DNA of 32,535 bases from NCBI GenBank assembly GCA_009777825.1, contig WRLA01000030.1, positions 1 through 32,535 on the forward strand, written 5' to 3'. Numbering within the stretch: the stretch's first letter is position 1; each line of letters opens with the position of its first letter. The notes under the pieces are model-generated. The model had not been told where the DNA came from and ran no database searches. It was given only the letters and a program-made list of their open reading frames with translations. This stretch comes from Bacteroidales bacterium (GTDB taxonomy: Bacteria > Bacteroidota > Bacteroidia > Bacteroidales > WRLA01). Of the stretch, positions 29,737 to 32,535 are shown piece after piece. The translations under genes were made by a program, and so were the position numbers.

Positions 29737-30897
29737 TTATTTATTAACCCTTTTCAACCGTCTATTGATATTTTGCCGTACCACCAAATAGTCAATCAGC
29801 GGTGCAAAGACGTTCATCAGCAGTATTGCCAGCATCATCCCTTCGGGGTAGGCTGGGTTGAGTACGCGGATTAGGATAGCTAAGATACCGATGAGTGCTC
29901 CGTAGATGTATTTCCCTTTTTCTGTCTGGGTGGAACTGACGGGGTCGGTCGCCATGAAGACGGCGCCAAAGGCGAAGCCACCCAAGAGCAGATGTTCCCA
30001 TGCCGGAAGCAGCATGAAGTCGTTGGCGCCGATCTGGTTGAACAGCAGTCCGGTAGCAAATCCTCCTGCAAAGACCGAGAGCATGATTTTCCAACTCACC
30101 ATGCCGGTAAAGAGCAAAAGCGCCGCGCCGAGCATGATCGCCAAGAACGAGGTCTCGCCGATGGAGCCGGGGACAAAGCCGAAAATCATGTCGGAGATGC
30201 TCCACGAGGCGTGAAGTTTGTCGAAATCGCCGACTAAGGCATCTCCAAGCGGTGTGGCGCCTGAAAATCCGTCAACGGCGTGAGCACCCTCTCCGATACG
30301 AATCCACACCTCGTTGCCACTCATCTTGAGCGGGTAGGCGAAGAACAGAAACGCCCGCGCCAGCAAAGCAGGATTGACGATGTTCATCCCGCTGCCGCCA
30401 AATATCTCTTTCCCGATGATGACGGCAAAGGCTGTCGCCACCGCCACCATCCACAACGGCACGTCAACAGGCACAATCATCGGAATGAGCAAGCCCGTTA
30501 CCAAAAATCCTTCGTTGATTTCGTGTCCCCGAATTTGGGCAACGCAAAACTCTATCCCAAGTCCAACGCCGTAAGAGACAACAATCAACGGCAACACCGC
30601 CCACAAGCCATACAGAAACACTTCCCAAAATGTCGCTATCGCTCCGATGGCTTTAAAATGTTGAAATCCAACGTTGTACATTCCGAAGAGCAGCGCCGGC
30701 GTCAAGGCGATGACGACGGCGATCATGCCGCGTTTCATGTCAATAGCGTCGCGGACATGACATCCCGACTTGGTTACCGTGTTAGGGACATAAAGGAACG
30801 TCTCAAAACCGTCAAAAACCGAATGTAACCATGGAAAACGACCGCCTTTCTCAAAGTTCGGTTTCACTTTGTCTATTATTTTTCTCAATGCTTTCAT
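29737..30897 (-). CDS. nqrB: Na+-translocating NADH:quinone reductase subunit B
   Basis: The 386-residue integral membrane subunit carries a covalent FMN and takes part in the Na+ path of the Nqr complex. Seen: an N-terminal LHSVFDGFETFLYVPNTVT, VRDAIDMKRGM, GHEINEGFLVTGLLIPMIVP, GKEIFGGSGMNIVNPALLARAF and SGATPL at 212-217, where Thr215 is the predicted FMN phosphothreonyl site (Thr236 in Vibrio). About ten hydrophobic helices. It starts 3 nt after nqrA. nqrC, D, E and F would normally follow, but the next gene downstream is an HD hydrolase. Confidence 0.96.
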   Translation of the reverse strand: MKALRKIIDKVKPNFEKGGRFPWLHSVFDGFETFLYVPNTVTKSGCHVRDAIDMKRGMIAVVIALTPALLFGMYNVGFQHFKAIGAIATFWEVFLYGLWAVLPLIVVSYGVGLGIEFCVAQIRGHEINEGFLVTGLLIPMIVPVDVPLWMVAVATAFAVIIGKEIFGGSGMNIVNPALLARAFLFFAYPLKMSGNEVWIRIGEGAHAVDGFSGATPLGDALVGDFDKLHASWSISDMIFGFVPGSIGETSFLAIMLGAALLLFTGMVSWKIMLSVFAGGFATGLLFNQIGANDFMLLPAWEHLLLGGFAFGAVFMATDPVSSTQTEKGKYIYGALIGILAILIRVLNPAYPEGMMLAILLMNVFAPLIDYLVVRQNINRRLKRVNK

Positions 30898-30900
30898 AAC

Positions 30901-32253
30901 TTAACTCATCTCTTTTTTAATTAAATCCAATCCTTTGCGCAGTTCGGCTTGCCATTCTATTTTCGATGGACAGATAAATTCGCACAGCGCAACGTCTTCT
31001 TCTTCAAGTTCATAGATGCCGAGGTTTTCCATCATGTCAATATCTTCCGTGATGGCGGCTTTTATCAGTTGGACGGGGTAGATGTCGAACGGGAAAACCT
31101 GTTCGTATTTCCCGTTAAAGACGAAAGCACGTTGACCTCCGTTGAGGTTGGTGTCGAGTTTATATTTTTTCCACGGCATCAGCCAACTCAAGTAGGAATG
31201 CCATGCAGAGAATTTGCCGAGGCGCGGCATCATCCATCCAAACAGTTCATAATGATTACCTTCGGGGATGACGGTTATTTGGTTGTCGTAAAATCCCAAA
31301 TACCCGTCGGCGCCGATGTTGGTTCCCGTCAGGACGTTTCCGCTGATATAACGGACATTGTCGTCGAAGATGCCGGCTATTTCTGCCGGTTTCCGGACGG
31401 AAGCGCCGATGCGTGTACGGAAATAGTGCGGACGGCGCACCTCGCTGCCCACAAAAGCGATAATCCGTGTAGCGTCGAAGCGTCCTTCAAGAAATAATTT
31501 GCCGATGGTAATCACCTCCTGTACGCGCAGATACCACACCACCTCGCCCTTGTTAACGGGATCGAGTTTGTTAATTTGCGTTCCCACGTTTCCTGCCGGA
31601 TGACCTCCTTTGAAATAGTTGATTTCCACGTTTTTAGCATTCAAAAAGACGTGCGAAACGCCTGCATTGCCCGATTGCAGGTTCAGATGCACTTTCCCTT
31701 TGGTCAATGTAGCCAAAGCATCCAATCCGGTTTGAAAGGCGACGCCCTGTCCGTGTGCAATAAGATCGTAATCAGGAGCCAAAGGCGCCGTGTCGAAGGC
31801 GGAAACGAAAATGGCTTTGGGCGCATCGTCGGGATTGGCGATGCAACCGTAAGGACGTTGGCGCAACATCGCCCACACGCCGCTTTCCAACATCCGCTCC
31901 ACGATTTGTTCGCGACTCAACGTTTTCGGGTCATTCTTTTCAAATTCGACGTATTCTATCTGCTGTTCGGAGGCGATGCGAATCTCTTCGATACGGCGCT
32001 TTTCTCCGCGCACGATAGCCGTTACCTCTCCTGAAACCGGCGAGGTGATGATGATTTTCTCGTTGTATTTGTCGAAAAAAAGCGGCGTTCCTGCTCTTAC
32101 TTTCGTTCCTTCTTCCACCAAAAGTTTCGGCGTCAGCCCTCGAAAGTCTGTCGGCTTCACAGCATATCTCTCTGTAAATGCCTCTTTTATAACGAGTTCT
32201 GCCGCTCCGACAAGTTTGATGTCAAGTCCTCGTTTGATTTTAAATGTAGCCAT
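30901..32253 (-). CDS. nqrA: Na+-translocating NADH:quinone reductase subunit A
   Basis: The 450-residue NqrA is the peripheral cytoplasmic subunit of the Nqr complex. The N-terminal IKRGLDIKLVGAAE, then VKPTDFRGLTPKLLVEEGTKVRAGTPLFFDKYN and ITSPVSGEVTAIVRGEKRRI form the barrel-sandwich domain. The middle has VAFQTGLDALATL, YFKGGHPAGNVGTQINKLDP and WYLRVQEVITIGKLFLEG. The C-terminal part holds VDALCEF-like DVALCEFICPSKIEWQ. The full length is normal. First gene of the operon, with its own promoter at 32275-32303. Confidence 0.96.
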   Translation of the reverse strand: MATFKIKRGLDIKLVGAAELVIKEAFTERYAVKPTDFRGLTPKLLVEEGTKVRAGTPLFFDKYNEKIIITSPVSGEVTAIVRGEKRRIEEIRIASEQQIEYVEFEKNDPKTLSREQIVERMLESGVWAMLRQRPYGCIANPDDAPKAIFVSAFDTAPLAPDYDLIAHGQGVAFQTGLDALATLTKGKVHLNLQSGNAGVSHVFLNAKNVEINYFKGGHPAGNVGTQINKLDPVNKGEVVWYLRVQEVITIGKLFLEGRFDATRIIAFVGSEVRRPHYFRTRIGASVRKPAEIAGIFDDNVRYISGNVLTGTNIGADGYLGFYDNQITVIPEGNHYELFGWMMPRLGKFSAWHSYLSWLMPWKKYKLDTNLNGGQRAFVFNGKYEQVFPFDIYPVQLIKAAITEDIDMMENLGIYELEEEDVALCEFICPSKIEWQAELRKGLDLIKKEMS

Positions 32254-32274
32254 ATCAGTATGGGTTTATTTTTG

Positions 32275-32303
32275 CAAAAGTACATTTTTTTTGCAATATC
32301 AAA
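32275..32303 (-). promoter_or_regulatory. Promoter of nqrAB
   Basis: On the minus strand, TTTG (32300-32303) is the -33 element and TACTTTTG (32275-32282) the -7 element (TAnnTTTG), separated by 17 nt. The -7 box ends 21 nt before the nqrA ATG. A good match to the Bacteroidetes housekeeping sigma consensus. Confidence 0.7.
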
Positions 32304-32371
32304 CTCTGTGTCTCTGCTGAAAAAGATTAAAATTCAACACAGAGACACAAAGGACACAGAGTTTCACAGAG
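32304..32371. repeat. CTCTGTG inverted repeat, shorter copy
   Basis: The left arm CTCTGTGTCTCTGCTGA pairs with TCAACACAGAGACACAAAGG, and the end GTTTCACAGAG matches the termini of the copies at 23226 and 25132. It lies between two divergent promoters (nqrA and the rightmost gene). Confidence 0.75.
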
Positions 32372-32408
32372 AAAATATTAGTGCATTCGTGGCTAAAAAA
32401 AAAATTTT

Positions 32409-32440
32409 TTTGTTTGGTATTTAAAAAATCATTATATTTG
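32409..32440 (+). promoter_or_regulatory. Plus-strand promoter at the right edge
   Basis: TTTG at 32409-32412 and TATATTTG at 32433-32440 with a 20-nt spacer match the Bacteroidetes -33/-7 pattern. It faces away from nqrA and should drive the gene beginning at 32496. Confidence 0.65.
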
Positions 32441-32495
32441 CACCCGATTTTCCATCCATGAAAATGATGGTTTTTCGGTAAAAGATAAAGAACTT

Positions 32496-32535
32496 ATGAC
32501 ACGGATTTTTGCAAACATCGGTACAACGTTCACCC
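32496..32535 (+). CDS. Start of an unidentified gene (5' end only)
   Basis: ATG at 32496 opens 13 codons (MTRIFANIGTTFT) to the window edge, 55 nt after a strong -7 box. Too short to identify. An 8-codon open frame (ATG at 32458, ending TAA) lies between promoter and start and might be a leader or nothing. The ATGACACGGATTTT at the start also resembles a dispersed repeat found at 29132-29146, so the start is uncertain. Confidence 0.3.
   Translation, partial: MTRIFANIGTTFT

Noticed and set aside
32458..32481. Eight-codon leader peptide before the rightmost gene
   Set aside because: A frame this short occurs by chance; no regulatory codons or attenuator structure is visible before the window ends.

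Overview
The window looks like a chromosomal segment from a Bacteroidetes bacterium. Evidence: promoters with the phylum-specific -7 box TAnnTTTG, two proteins with type IX secretion (T9SS) C-terminal sorting domains, a Bacteroidetes-type (T6SS-iii-like) type VI secretion gene set, a DUF4783-nadC pair, Na+-translocating NADH:quinone reductase genes, and dispersed intergenic repeats of the kind common in this phylum. The left edge starts in long G homopolymers inside a proline-rich gene, which may be a contig end. No rRNA, tRNA, transposase or CRISPR array was seen.

Layout. From 1 to 16820, almost everything is on the minus strand and reads right to left as one T6SS-centred gene train: ClpV/TssH, a DUF3791/DUF3990 toxin-antitoxin-like pair, the sheath proteins TssB and TssC, two Hcp tube proteins (TssD), VgrG (TssI), a PAAR-like DUF4280 tip, a 1015-aa Ig-repeat T9SS cargo, a ubiquitin-like beta-grasp protein, a ubiquitin-conjugating-enzyme (E2)-like protein, and four tandem secreted proteins that appear to be divergent paralogs. 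TssE/F/G/K and the Bacteroidetes-specific TssN-R are not recognised here and may lie beyond position 1. From 17205 to 21446 is a duplicated two-gene module: a protein that looks like the N-terminal half of a Tle1/DUF2235 lipase without its nucleophile, followed by a DUF2931 protein. From 21597 to 25907 come a GLUG-repeat lipoprotein, a beta-helix T9SS cargo and a NarL/LuxR response regulator.

Three genes (one copy of the module, the lipoprotein and the response regulator) share a nearly identical 52-bp promoter block with a perfect 20-bp inverted repeat, which suggests a small regulon possibly run by the response regulator encoded beside it.

From 25991 to the right end the content is housekeeping: purine nucleoside phosphorylase (minus), then DUF4783-nadC-BrkB on the plus strand, an HD-domain protein, and nqrB-nqrA on the minus strand. 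nqrC-F do not follow nqrB, so the Nqr operon is split here.

The most unusual signal is the adjacent ubiquitin-like/E2-like gene pair inside a T6SS gene train, next to a tandem family of exported beta-domain proteins. A second is the duplicated catalytically dead Tle1-like/DUF2931 module with its shared operator. A third is a set of simple repeats (7-bp and 8-bp tandem units, long C-tracts) placed in the 5' and internal coding parts of the exported-protein genes, where slippage would shift the frame.
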